A program made the translations under genes and the position numbers. A stretch of 64,000 nt of DNA from Notospermus geniculatus. Taxonomy: Eukaryota > Nemertea > Pilidiophora > Heteronemertea > Lineidae. Under the pieces are notes generated by a model. It saw only the letters and a list, made by a program, of their open reading frames with translations. It was not told where the DNA came from and did no database searches. This document shows positions 23,750 through 36,100 of the stretch, in pieces. Position 1 is the first letter of the stretch; each line of letters starts with the position of its first letter. The stretch lies in the NCBI GenBank assembly GCA_002633025.1, contig NMRB01001954.1, positions 65,629 through 129,628 of the forward strand. Direction: 5' to 3'.

Positions 23750-24040
23750 TTAACCCTTTCGCTGCGTCAGCCATTATTACGTAATGCCACGCAGTGCTGC
23801 GCCTCAGTTCGTCCGTGGAGGCACCTCCCAACAGCGCCAAAACAATTCAAAAGTGTCGCCATCTATTGGTTCCTGATCAAACTAATTTTTCCCAAGTGCG
23901 TATACCATTTTTAAAGCTGCTACGGCCAGTGCATGACAAGTATCAAAGCTGAGGGGCATGACGTGCACTGCACGTCACCCGCACGGGACTGCGCATGTGC
24001 CATGACGTGTATTGCACGTCAAACGCAGCGAAAGTGTTAA
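23750..24040. mobile_element. TTAA-bounded MITE (piggyBac type)
   Basis: ttaa, then ccctttcgctgcg, and at the other end cgcagcgaaagtg, then ttaa. Internally rich in acgtgcactgcacgtca palindromes. It sits inside a larger decayed element whose ends gggccgtattctagaa (23729) and ttctagaattcgggccg (24335) are complementary. Confidence 0.75.
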
Positions 24041-24105
24041 CTACAAGGTTTACCCTTAGCTATTGTTTGCAGGCAGAATACAAAAGCTTAATGTCGACCT
24101 CAGAG

Positions 24106-24327
24106 TTAAAGGGCCTCTAGAGGCAGCTTTTTAGTGCATATTTATATGATTACTAATACAGAATTGATGGCATGAGGATCCAACGTGGGCATCAATTTTG
24201 AAGTAAAATTTCCTCAATGTCAACATTCGATCCACAATTCATGAGTTTATGGTAACTAGCGCCACTTGTTGTGTAGTGGCAGTGCTGTTAGTAGCCCAAT
24301 AGCAAACTGCCACTAGGGTCCCTTTAA
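24106..24327. mobile_element. TTAA-bounded MITE (agggcctctagaggcag)
   Basis: ttaa, then agggcctctagaggcag, and at the other end ctgccactagggtccct, then ttaa, with imperfect arms. About 220 bp. Confidence 0.65.
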
Positions 24328-24687
24328 GTAGGCTTCTAGAATTCGGGCCGTACTGTCAAATTCACAATTTGCATAATCATCTAACAGGCAGGATCCATAA
24401 ATAGTTATAAAAAGATAATAAATTCTACTTAAGGAGCAAAAATATACATATACGTGACATCATTCTTCTTTCCAATCTAAAGCTAAACTCCACCATAACC
24501 AAGCACTAAACCCTCAAACACCAATATTCAGAATAATGAAGGCACTACTGTGGGTCAAGTTCAAATTATTCACATCCATTCAGTGTCCACAAATGAAGTA
24601 CTGTAAGCCCCAAATTATTTTTGGCCATTTATCTTGTGTTGTGTGGCAATCACAACTTTGTGTCCATAAATGAACCATTTTGATGAC

Positions 24688-24933
24688 TTAACCCGTTAAC
24701 TGTGCACCGGTAATTTTTTTTGCTAAATTGCCCCATTGCAAAAAAATTTGCAAAAAAAGTCAATTTACACACAAGTTTCTAGGCGTAATATAACGTCCTA
24801 CACACTGTGACGAGCCCATTTCTGCAAGGCATACTATCATGTCCTACCCATGCTACGATCTTGGGGTGTTTCCCGGGGATTCTCCCGGTGCTGTAGTGAC
24901 GTCATATTACGTCCTACCCAGTTAATGGGTTAA
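24688..24933. mobile_element. TTAA-bounded MITE (cccgttaactg)
   Basis: ttaa, cccgttaactg at the left and cagttaatggg, ttaa at the right. A second, one-ended copy starts at 28792 (ttaacccgttaactgtgcaa). Internal repeats: acgtcctacc. Confidence 0.75.
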
Positions 24934-25264
24934 ATTTTCTTTTTTGCTGCCATCTAATTTCACAGTTCTGGCTGTGAACAATGTGAGAATAAACTCCAAA
25001 TGAAAATTTCAGGGTCTACAGTATATTTGTAGCAGCAACCAGGAACCAGTCTAATTTTGAATCTGTATAATCTACACCTACTTCTTTTAATTTATCATGC
25101 AAAAATCGAAGAATAACAGTACCAAATGCATGCAAAGTAGAGTATGGAATAAAAGCGTCTATCGTACATGAGAATTTATGATCCGGGCAGATGAGATCAA
25201 GGGTCAACCAGCGTGAGGACTGCCCTGCAAAAACTTCTGGATGATTGAATGACCATGAAATTTC

Positions 25265-25561
25265 TTAACCCAATAGAGCCACCTATTTTTTGCACCTTTC
25301 AATCTGTAGCTTTCACCGCCCTGAACCACCACGAAACGCCACCGCATGAAGCTGAATAGAGAACAATGTAATGAGTCAAGGCGGTTTACGGCGGTATCGG
25401 CGTCTGGAGACATGGCGGATTGTGGCGCTGCTGGCAGTAATCAGTGATTTTGATTTCTACATTAGAGGTGATGGGGAGTTTTGTCAAAAAGTGGGCGTGG
25501 TCTTCTAGGCAGGGCAGCTCACGGCAGGCGGTTTAGGGCGGCATGGGCTCTATTGGGTTAA
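25265..25561. mobile_element. TTAA-bounded MITE (cccaatagagc), copy 1
   Basis: ttaa, cccaatagagcc ... ggctctattggg, ttaa. About 297 bp. It is the same family and orientation as 49024-49301, sharing gtcaaggcggttta, cggcggtatcggcgtctgg and acatggcggattgtggcgct. Confidence 0.85.
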
Positions 25562-25734
25562 GGGTCAGCCTCTCAGCTTCTTTGATGATGTTTATGTTGA
25601 ATGCTTTGGTCAGGAAAACCCCCCCAAAAATTTGTAAATTCAGCCTGTAAGTAACCTAAGGTCCTCAAGCACTTTACTAAGCTAGTTTCATTGTTATCTG
25701 ATTGGCTATATGCCGAACAGAATATACTGTACCG

Positions 25735-25940
25735 TAAACCGTGAAATTTTCATGCGCGTTTTATTTTCACGATTTTCGCGTTCAAGGGTCAAAACGCGAA
25801 CATAAATCGCGCGAAAATTACTCGTCTTATTATTCTTTTGAAGCTGAAGGGTTCCAATCGCGAATATTTATTCGTCGCGAATTCGTAGATCACCAAAATC
25901 GCGAACATTTAGCGTCACGAAAATATCACGGTTTACAGTA
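25735..25940. mobile_element. TA-bounded MITE rich in TCGCGA-like motifs
   Basis: ta, ctgtaccgtaaaccgtgaaa at the left and the complement cacggtttacag, ta at the right. The interior is full of cgcgaa / ttcgcg. I recall similar elements from many marine invertebrate genomes. Confidence 0.75.
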
Positions 25941-26609
25941 GCCACTATACCGCTGATTACCATCAGCAAAAGGCCTCCATACACATGTACCGGTACGTTT
26001 GGCACTGCTGCATTTAACTGTAAATCCTTTTTTATTTTCTGCCATGCTGCCTCCATACAATGCAGGGGGTAGCTAGCTTTTATAGCCTAGGGGGTCCAAA
26101 TTGATTGAATCTGGAAGGCGAACCCGGAGGGGGTCTGGGGGCCCTCTCCTAGAAAAAAAATTGAAAATCTACACCCTGGCAGATGCATTTTCCCCACATC
26201 TGACACTACATTACTCGGCTTGACGGGGTAAATGACCTTTTAGAGAAAAATTTATTTTGTCCCTTTTTGCTCAGGGTCTTGAGTCTCTTCTGAAATCTAG
26301 TGTGGAAAAGTTCCAGCCCAAAGAAGACCCCAGTTGGGGTTGAAAATTTGCTAAATTCTGGAAGTTGACTTCCTATTTATTATTTTTGCTCAGGGGGGGA
26401 ATCTGCCCCAACCCCCCAGCTACGCCCCTGCAATGGCACACATCTGAAATCATACTCCAATCCACACAACTGTGCGGAAGCCTTCATGCGATACAGATAG
26501 GTTTCGTATGCAAATCTAATAACGTGATGAAAATCTATATTCCTTTACTTATCCTCAAAGGACGCCAAAAATCTATACATGAACTAAACTGTACAAAATA
26601 TATACATTA

Positions 26610-26952
26610 CAATAGTCTGGTTCCCTGACCTGCTGTATGGTGGCGCTGACTGATGGTGCGATACAGAGACCAGGCAGGCGCCGCGTCAATACTGTCAAAA
26701 TGCCCGGTCAAAATGCCGGGTGTTCTGTATGTTTTAGGTGTACCAGTATCAGCTTTGCCTCTGCATCAGCCTGTACAGGTATCGCAAGAGAGGGTCAAAA
26801 CGCTGCGCAACCGGCTTGATGGCCGATGTACCGAAATCACGTGACCTACTGATTTTGTCAGGATTCTGACAATTTTACGCGGCGCCTGCCTGACCTCTGC
26901 ATCGCACTATCAGTCAGCGCCACCGTACAGCAGGTCAGGGAACCAGACTAAC
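26610..26952. mobile_element. Inverted-repeat element (agtctggttccctgacctgc)
   Basis: agtctggttccctgacctgc and tggtggcgctgactgat (26612-) pair with atcagtcagcgccacc, gcaggtcagggaaccagact (about 26909-26950). Centre includes an E-box tcacgtga. Confidence 0.8.
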
Positions 26953-27131
26953 ATTACAAAAAATCTAGGTATGGTAAGAAATAAGTCAAGGTTATCTCAA
27001 AATATCAGTGAGGGTGCACTGAACTGCAGAAAACTTGGCCATTTTGAATGTGGTTGTATTTCTAAATTTTTCTAATGATAACTAGCATGACCATGTTTTA
27101 CAATACCCACTTGGAGGAACTTTCCACTGGG

Positions 27132-30100
27132 TCATGTCGGAAAGAGCACAGTATTGTTCATATTGCAGCATGGCGTCCGGTTGGCTGGGGCGAAGTGCGG
27201 GTACAGGGTGTTCCAAAATATACCAAAATTCACCAGTATGATGTAGGTCACCGCGGCAAACCACACTAGAATCTTTTCCCACGGTTTCACATCGAGATTT
27301 TTAAGGACGGGAATACCGACTAAGATGCCTGGAATATACAGAGATGTGAGCAGTAGAGGAAAGGTAGCTGAATTTAAAGGTGCTCTATAGTACGTTTAAG
27401 TCATCTGGAGCTCGATGGGCGGACCTTCGGTTGTCAGGCAGACCTTGGTATTGTTTGGTGAAGTCTGGCTTAGGACACTTCCAGCCAATCCCATGCCTGT
27501 GCCTGTGTTCAATTTCAAATCAAGGTCTAGTTGTATGTTCAATTTCAAACCAAGGTTCAGCTGGTTAGAAAACAATGTGCGTTGGACCGTTTAGAGTAAA
27601 CCCTAAGTTCAATGTGGTCTGGTTACTAAGGGTTTGATTGACATATGCCCATCGAGCTCCAGATGACTTAAACGTACTATAGTTCAAATTGTAAACATTA
27701 CGGTTTGTTTATTTACATGGTTGATTATAATAGTTATTTTTCCTCAGACAGGTGGCAGCACCGTGTATACCAAAATATTAATGTTATCTATTTTTATATC
27801 TATCTTGATAAATATTCTTGTAACTGAAATATATTTATGATTTTACACTCAAAAACAAACCAAAAGTTGTGAAAGGCGAGATTTAATCTGCTTGGTTAGT
27901 ACCAAAAGTTGACAATAGGTGGCACACTGTAATGTTTACAATTAGAGCACCTTTAACAGGGTCTCTGCCAGAGGTTATGGAATCCATACCCTCAAGGAAG
28001 TTGAGGGTACGATTCCGTGCCCTCAAAATTTTGAGGAGAAGGCTTTAACACCTTGGAGGAATTGTCAAGACCCCAAGACTACAACCACCTTTTGCCTGGA
28101 AATCAGGGCTGGGTTGCACAAAACTCATGTTAGCGCTAACTTTGTGTTAAATGACGTAAAAAGACAAGGGATTTTTACGTCATCTAACATAAAGTTAGCG
28201 CTAACACCAAGTTAGCACTATCGTGAGTTTTGTGCAACCGGCCCCAGTTCTAACACACTTTAGGGGGAAAAGTTCTGGGTGGGGAGGGCCTCAGACCCCC
28301 TACATCGTCATCGATGTGCTTACAGTGTCCATCAACAGGCTTAACCCATTGCTGAAAATTCTGTACCCTCAATAGACAATTCTCAAAGTGACGTTAACGA
28401 GAAGGATCTGCGCACTTCCGCCGAAATCGCAATCACAACCTCGGTCTGAAACTGAATGACGTGACGCAGAGAGCCCCACAACACTGACTTTGACGACGCT
28501 GCGTCTGAGTCGACCATTGCAGAATCATGGATTGCGTCACGTCAGCTGGTTTCAGATCGAGGTTGTGGTTGCGATTTCGGCAGAAATGCACAGATCTGCA
28601 AATTCGAAAATCGTCCATTGTTTTTCTGATGGAAACCCTGGCTTTTATAACAGCAAAAAGCTTTTGTAAAAATGCCTCGCACCCTCAGAATCAGGAAGAA
28701 GTATAAAGAGTAATAAAGTATAATCTTATACTCATCTTACTTTCCACACCAATTTGACTTGCCAGTAAACCTAACTATAGAACAACCTCCCTTAACCCGT
28801 TAACTGTGCAATTTTTTTTAGTTCTAATTTTTCTTTCTTAAATGAAATGGTCCATGGACCATGTGCTCACTCGTTTGGACATACAGTGTAATGACAGAGA
28901 GAGGTACATGTCAGTTATGAGCAATCTGGGTCAAGTCATTCCCAAGTTGCAGGGCGGGACTTCAATGATTGTTGGGTTATCCCGCCTGGCGGCCATATTG
29001 GATGTCCGATCGGGCCAAGACTTCACATGCACATAAAGGTCATCCAGAGGGAGCCACATAGCACATTTGAGCGCTCTGAGTCAAGTCATTCCTGAGTTAT
29101 AGCACATTTGATGATTTTCAGGTTACGCCACCTGGCGGCCATATTGGAAGTTTAATCAGGCCGAAATTTGACGTACTTGTAAAGGTCACCTAGAGGAAGG
29201 TAAATATCAAGTTCGAGAACTCTGGGTCAATCCATTCCTGAGTTATACCACTTGGTCGATTTTCAGGTTACGCCACCTGGTGGCCATATTGGATGTCCGA
29301 TCGGGCCGAAACTCAGTAGTTTTGAAGGTACCCCTCTAATACATGTTTATGCAAGATATGAAGATGCTCGGTGAAATAATGAAGATCTGTGGCAGGTTCG
29401 TCACTTTGGTCGAACTTTGACCTCTGTGACCTTGAAAAGTAGGTCAAATCAAAAACCCGTTATATATGTTATGTATCATAATTAGATACACCTACGATAA
29501 AAATTTGGAGGCGATCCAGTCATTAGTTCAGGAGTTATTGCACTTTTTGTGTTTTTGGTTTTGGCCACCTGGAGGCCAAGCCAAGAATCGAATCGGACCG
29601 AAACTTGGTGTCATAAGTCATCTGACCTAGGGGTATATATGTACCAAGTTTCAGATCAATAGCTCCAGCGGTTACGAAACGTGCCCTGCTAACGGACNTC
29701 TTTTCTCACATTATAATGTTCTCTGTCAAAAAGTGTGGTTTCTTGTCTACACAAATGCCTTTTCCAGGGTGACTCAGATATTTATTTTTTTGAATAAAAA
29801 CCTTTTTCGAGTTAATATTAAGGATTTGTCTATTGTATGGTAAATGGTGCAATGCTTCCAAGCTCTCTTTCGATGATCACAGTCCATTTCAGTATTAAAA
29901 AAAAAAAAAAAAAAAAAAAACCCTCCTCCCTCCTCACTTTTTACAACTTTGACTGATGCTAAACTAAAGATTTTTTTTATGTGGCCTTAGTGGGCCAGAC
30001 TACATTTGTTTCTGCAGTGGCCTAAAAAAGAAACTCAAATGAAGAAGTAACTTAATCTGCCTAGTAATTATTCTTCTAAGAAATAATCCTTCTTCAATGA

Positions 30101-33100
30101 TTTGTGTTTAAATCGCAGTGCTGTGCATTCTTTATGCTGATGTCAGGTCAACCTTGCGATGGCTCAGAACAGGCAGCGACGACTTTTCCATATGATTTGC
30201 GACTATCCATGAGAGCGCGGAACAAATCAGTCGCCGACATGGTGTGACATGACTGCAGTGCATCTCACCTGCGACAATCGGCATCAGTCGCCGATCAAAT
30301 AGATCACGAATTGCAAGAGTTGAACATGTTCAATTTCTGTGCTATCTTGACGGGCGTAATCCATTCCTGATTTCAGCTACAATTCCCTGTGCGCAGATAC
30401 CGCCTGTTCCAGGAAGAGCGAACAATTTTCACTTTTCGATCTGACCATTTCTTCACTTGATGCCAACCGTGGCGCAAGCAATCATAGGTGTGACCTAACA
30501 TCAGCATTACACTGTAACAGGCGTGGCATTCCATTTCTACGTACGACAGGCGCGGATCCAAGGGGGGCACACCCGGCCCGTGCCCCCTCTATTTTGTGGA
30601 AAACCTTTAAAATTGACCAGGAAATTTCGAAAAGATGTTAAAATTTGACCAAGGTTTTCCACGATGTGTGCTGGCCGTGCCCCCTCTTTCCCATCATGAT
30701 TCTGGATCCACCCCTGTAAGAATATCATGCTACCTCTCATCCTTACCCGCTAAAATTCCACCAAAATGTGCAGCGAAACCAACAGCAGTTGTCCCCTTCC
30801 GATATCTTTCATAAATGGCAAAGCCCGTATCAGTGCCACCCAGTAAAAACAGGACAACCAGTCGAACAGGCGCACTGAGGATAAATTTGATTGGTCCACT
30901 CATCCACTCGTGTTGCATCTCTTCCCAATTCTGAAATGAACAGAGGGGAGATGATTCACTTCATCAGACAAGTGATACTGAGATACGGAGAAACTGATCT
31001 ATACGTACCATGATTATTATCGCAAAATGAGCACCGAGAATGGCGTAGCAGCCACCGCTAGCTCCGGCTAAATATGAATGCTGATCTACGACGCTGTGAG
31101 ATAGTGAACCTGGAAAGAAAAGGCGGTACTCTAAAATGATCAATTTGAATGAGAATTTTGGAATCTTCAGACACTTTTTCACTCATCTGCCCCAGGTTTT
31201 AGCAGACAGTTAAACTCCCTACGCAGTTGTGTACCGCGCCCCCTTCGGTTCACCCCCTCTCCACGACTGCTTCACTTCGTAAAATTCACTGCGTTTGGTC
31301 AACAGACAGCGCTGAGAGAGTCAACCAATGAGAGTGCCTAGCAACCTGTAACCAAGCTGGCCTGAGACACTTTTTCATTGGCAGCAGCAGATCATGTCAT
31401 CTAGTAGCCATGGTAGCACAAGAACATCCATTACCAATGGGCCAGAGTTGTGAAAGCAGCATGTTGAAAGACTATAAAATTTGCGCCAGGCGCCGACGCC
31501 ATCTGTTGACCAAACGCGGCGACTTCTACGAAGTGAAGCAGTTGTGGAGAGCGGGTAAACCGAAGGGGACGCGCGTCACAACTGCGTAGGGAGTTTAGCA
31601 GACAGTATGGTTAGTGAAGTTTTCCGATAGTCGTCCAAACAAATTGTTAAGAATTTGAAGGAACATTCTTCAAGTGGTCGATAGGAACAACATTTCTTCA
31701 AATATGTTTCAAACACTACCATTGGATGTGAGAAAAAGATTCCGTCTGCTGGACTCTGAGGGTAGATGAGTTAACTACTGTTTTAAGCAGGTTTACGCTT
31801 TGGTACCGTGACACTGATTTGGTATACCGGTACACTCTCGGGTTATTTTGTCTGCTGCCTACTTCCATTGCAGCCAACTGTTGTTGGGCGATGTCATGTG
31901 ACATCATGCGTCATATCATCTGACGTCACTCAATGATGCTTGCTGATGGCAAACGACAACATTGCCTGATTGATAGAAGTGTAATTCCACCTTTAGTTGG
32001 TCAACAACATCTGCGGCTAGAGTAAGGTGTATGTATATCTGCACGACGCCTGTATACTGAAACTACAGAGTATGGCAACTTCTGCAGGAGCTCATCCATA
32101 CTTACCTGCGATGACCCCCAGGAGGTAGACGATACCGACTCGCCACCATTTGTGGACCATCTCCAGGGGGATGCCAAGCAACAGTTGGAAGACCAGGTTG
32201 AAACACAAATGAAGATACCTGAGCAAGGGAAAAAAGAATAAAGTTTATTTACAATAATACATCACAAGGGCCTGCAGCTGGGAAATCACCCGGCTCAAAC
32301 ACAACGGAGGTATCACTTTCTTTAGGACATTCCACAGCCAGTTTTCCTGGTAGATTGGAATGTGCTGCCATCTAGTGGTCTTTCATCTAACCAACCCAGT
32401 CAATCTCTCAGAATGAGGAAGGAATGAGGTACCGGCAGAACTTATCCGCGACGCGGCGCTGACTATCAACCAGGTCAGAACTGTGTCATTGAAAGTGAAC
32501 CAGATTTCCAAATTGCAAAGTTCCTTTCTTTGTTTTTTTTAGACACTTTTCAGGGGTTATCTCAGGCCTGGTGGACTGATATGAGGACATGGGGCCGTAT
32601 GCATAAAACATCTCCAGTGTGAAATTTCCCTATCTTTTGTTTGGAACAATAGTTTAAGGGAAATTTTACACTATTTTACACTGGTCATGAATGGGTGTGG
32701 GAGTGAAAGTATCTAAAATTCATCACTTTTTTCTATCATTCTGTAAAAAATTTCCTTCAGATGAAAGAATATCAGGCATTAGCACCCCAAAATCTACTTA
32801 CCCATTATGAATAAACATGTAGGTCAAATATCGCCACGCTTCCCACCGTCTGAGAGGATTATAGATGAGAGGAGAATATACCGCGACACCAGATGTCGCT
32901 GTGATAGGTGTGCCAGCTTTCGCGAGCAATACGGCGTAGGCAACAAAGACCCCAATCTGAAAAAGACGTCAATGATATGATCAACCATTCAATCAACGAC
33001 AGCAGCAAATAAGCGGTACAGGAAAACCCGTCGAATGTCACTGAAATATGAACATGGGTTATCAGACTGCCTGTGCATTGATCTGCTACTGTTTACCTGT

Positions 33101-36100
33101 TACGTAGTACATTTCAGCTATTGAAATGTTCCGGTCACCAAGGCCATTAACATTTCCTCAAATGCAACATCTGGTGGGTTTTCCTAGACCGCCTCGCAAA
33201 TATTGTACAAAACTGAAAGGTTTCATTATTCATGTAGACATAGAATTAGAAGCAATGACATTTTGACTATCACAAAATACTTTTGCTGAATTCATCAAAA
33301 AATAAAAAAGATTAAAAACGTATTTCTATGATTTGAATTACAATGGAACCTTTGTCAGTGGACACCTCTGTTAAGGGGACACTTCTCTATTATGGACACC
33401 ACAATAGGAGCAGTCAGCCAAAAGAGGGCAGCAAAGTTCTTGTGGACCAACACAATATAAAATTCTCCTGATTGGCGGCGCTAAATCATTCAAGCATGAA
33501 TGAATCCGCTAAGGCATTGAATTGGACCAGAGTGACTCCTATTGGGCAACTGACTGACAGCTCCAATTAAGCCCCACGTCGGTCATTTCCATTCTTTTGA
33601 CCTCTCTACAATCAGGACACATCTCCATCAAAGACAGTCCCAAGGTTGTCCTTAATAGGGAAGTTTCAGTTGACCTTGGCACTATGGTACATGTACAGAT
33701 AAACACTCTCATCAAATCAACTAAATCTATACATTAACCTAAAACCATTTCATCTACAATGCATTCCACAAATAAGTTGTATGTAGGATAGGCAGAGGTC
33801 CCATCTGGGACCTGCGGATCAGATCAGAATAATCTCCTGCGATGATCGTAAAATTATGGCCTAATCATGGCAATTTGTAGTGAGTGATATTTTTTGAACA
33901 CAAAAGCTTGGTCTTTCGATGCAGGCTGCTGCGATAAAGTGCAGTAACCAACTCCATAATTCATGACGTACCAGTATACTGTAAATCCCAATGTTTTGCA
34001 GTCTCAATTGGAGAGTGCAGTGGTTGAGCGATGGAATTTTTTTAGGGGCACGGCACCCTGGATTTAAAAAGGGCACAGTGGTGCCCCCTTTTAGTGGCTC
34101 GGAGCAGCGCCTCTCTAAAATGGTCTTGATATATCCCTGGTTTAGGTCCACTGTACAACCACACTTTTGAAGCATCATGGGTACCGGTAATATTTCCTCA
34201 CCTCTGCTAAGCTAACTATGATCATAAACAACGGCGGTGGTTTGCAGTTGTAGGCCTCTACATAGCTATCGAGGGAGTGTTTCCCAGCAGCACCTTTGGG
34301 GACGACCGTACTAACAGAGGCCCGCACCATCTTCTGAAAGCGCGTCAGCTGTTTGACTGTCAGCATCTTGTCCCTGCCACTCGTCATCTGAAAGGGAGCA
34401 AAATTGAGAGAAATTTAAGGACAATGAAACCTCATCATTGACGATATCCTTTGGACTGACACATGCTGTTCGTAATGAGGAGGGCGCCGTACTATGCTGA
34501 CACATGCTTTTCGTAATGAGGAGGGCGCCGTACTATGCTGACACATGCTGTTCATAATGAGGAGGGCACCGTACTATACTGACACATGCTGTTCGTAATG
34601 AGGAGGGTGCCATACTATACTGACACATGTTGTTCGTAATGAGGAGGGCACCGTACTATACTGACACATGTTGTTCGTAATGAGGAGGGTGCCGTACTAC
34701 TGTAGCACCACACGGTGTCACTGCGAGCGTTGTAGCTGAAATTTCTTTTTTCTAACGTTATTTCAGTTTACTTCTGGCATGAAAATAACCCGTTTGTTTT
34801 GGTCACCTGACAGTAAAACTTACATCATCTTGTAGTAGATGAAAATTTCTCCAATTTCATTGCTTTTTCCCTTAAAATGACGAAATGTTTTGCCAACAAA
34901 AGTATATATTTTGTCTCATTATTCCAGTAGAAAAATGTCGGGTCACTTTCTCATGACACAACATCAACACCTAAAATGACGTCAATGACGTCGCTGAGGT
35001 CAATTCGCTCGCAGCGCCGACCTGTCGGGATAAACAACAAAGCACCCTCTTCATATTGAGATGTTGTCTTGATTATAAGGCCAAGATGAATCGAAATGAC
35101 CAAGCTGCGCACCAAATAGGCCTACACATTATTAGCTCTATATACAACGTTGGGCAAATTTTTTGTCCAGTAGGAGGAAACCGGAGAAACCTGCGCAGTC
35201 TCAAAGAGAGTCACCCTCTCTATCACAAGGAGAGCAGATCCAAATTGGGAATGAACCTGGAACCTCTGAGGTGACAAGCGCCAATGTTTCCACTGCACTA
35301 CTCTGACATCACAAACCATGTACAGTCCTTCAAAAAAGTAAATGGACACAGAAAATTCGAATTTTCTCAAAATTCAATTTTTCTGTGTCCATTTACTTTT
35401 ATGAAGGACTGTACATGTACATGTACATGTACATGTACATACTGTACATGTATTTTATGTACACCTTCGTCTTTGCACACTAGTCATCAAGGTACACTTT
35501 CCAAAGACAGATCGTTGATGACTTTTCTCCGCTTTGTCTTCTTCTAATCTATCGCACTGCACGTTTATTGTAAATCAACTCGATGTAAACATGTTTTACA
35601 AGAGTACAATAAACTATTTGAACTTGAATTTGAACTTGTACATGTAGGCCTACATGTATATTTCTTACCAATCTCATAAATTCCTCAAAACTCATCCTCC
35701 CGTCTCGATTGATATCAGCTCTCCTGAGAAGGAGATCGATCCGGTCCTGTGGAATATCGGAGGTGACCTCGATGTCCTCCCGGAGCTTTTCCTTCAGGAG
35801 CTCCATCGGAATTCCGCCCATCTCTTCATACTACAAAGATAAGAAATAACATAAACGCCAACTTACACGGTGCAATTTGGAAGGACACGATTTTGTTGTA
35901 CGATTCTGTCGGATCAGAAATTTTGTATACATGGTCCGATTTAGGCCTAAAAAAAGGTGTGGTTCCAGTAACGAGGTCTCCTTCAGGAAGGGTCGGTCGG
36001 GAGGGATTTTTTTTTATTTTGCTCTGCTTTTTTACTCCTGACCTTAGCATTTTATATTGCATGTACGTGTAAATACTAACTTTCTGGTGGAGGCCATATA

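Noticed and set aside
34457-34700. CRISPR-like array
   Set aside because: Repeats are directly contiguous with no unique spacers, in a eukaryotic intron; it is a minisatellite. The same applies to 49418-50205 and 20760-21440.
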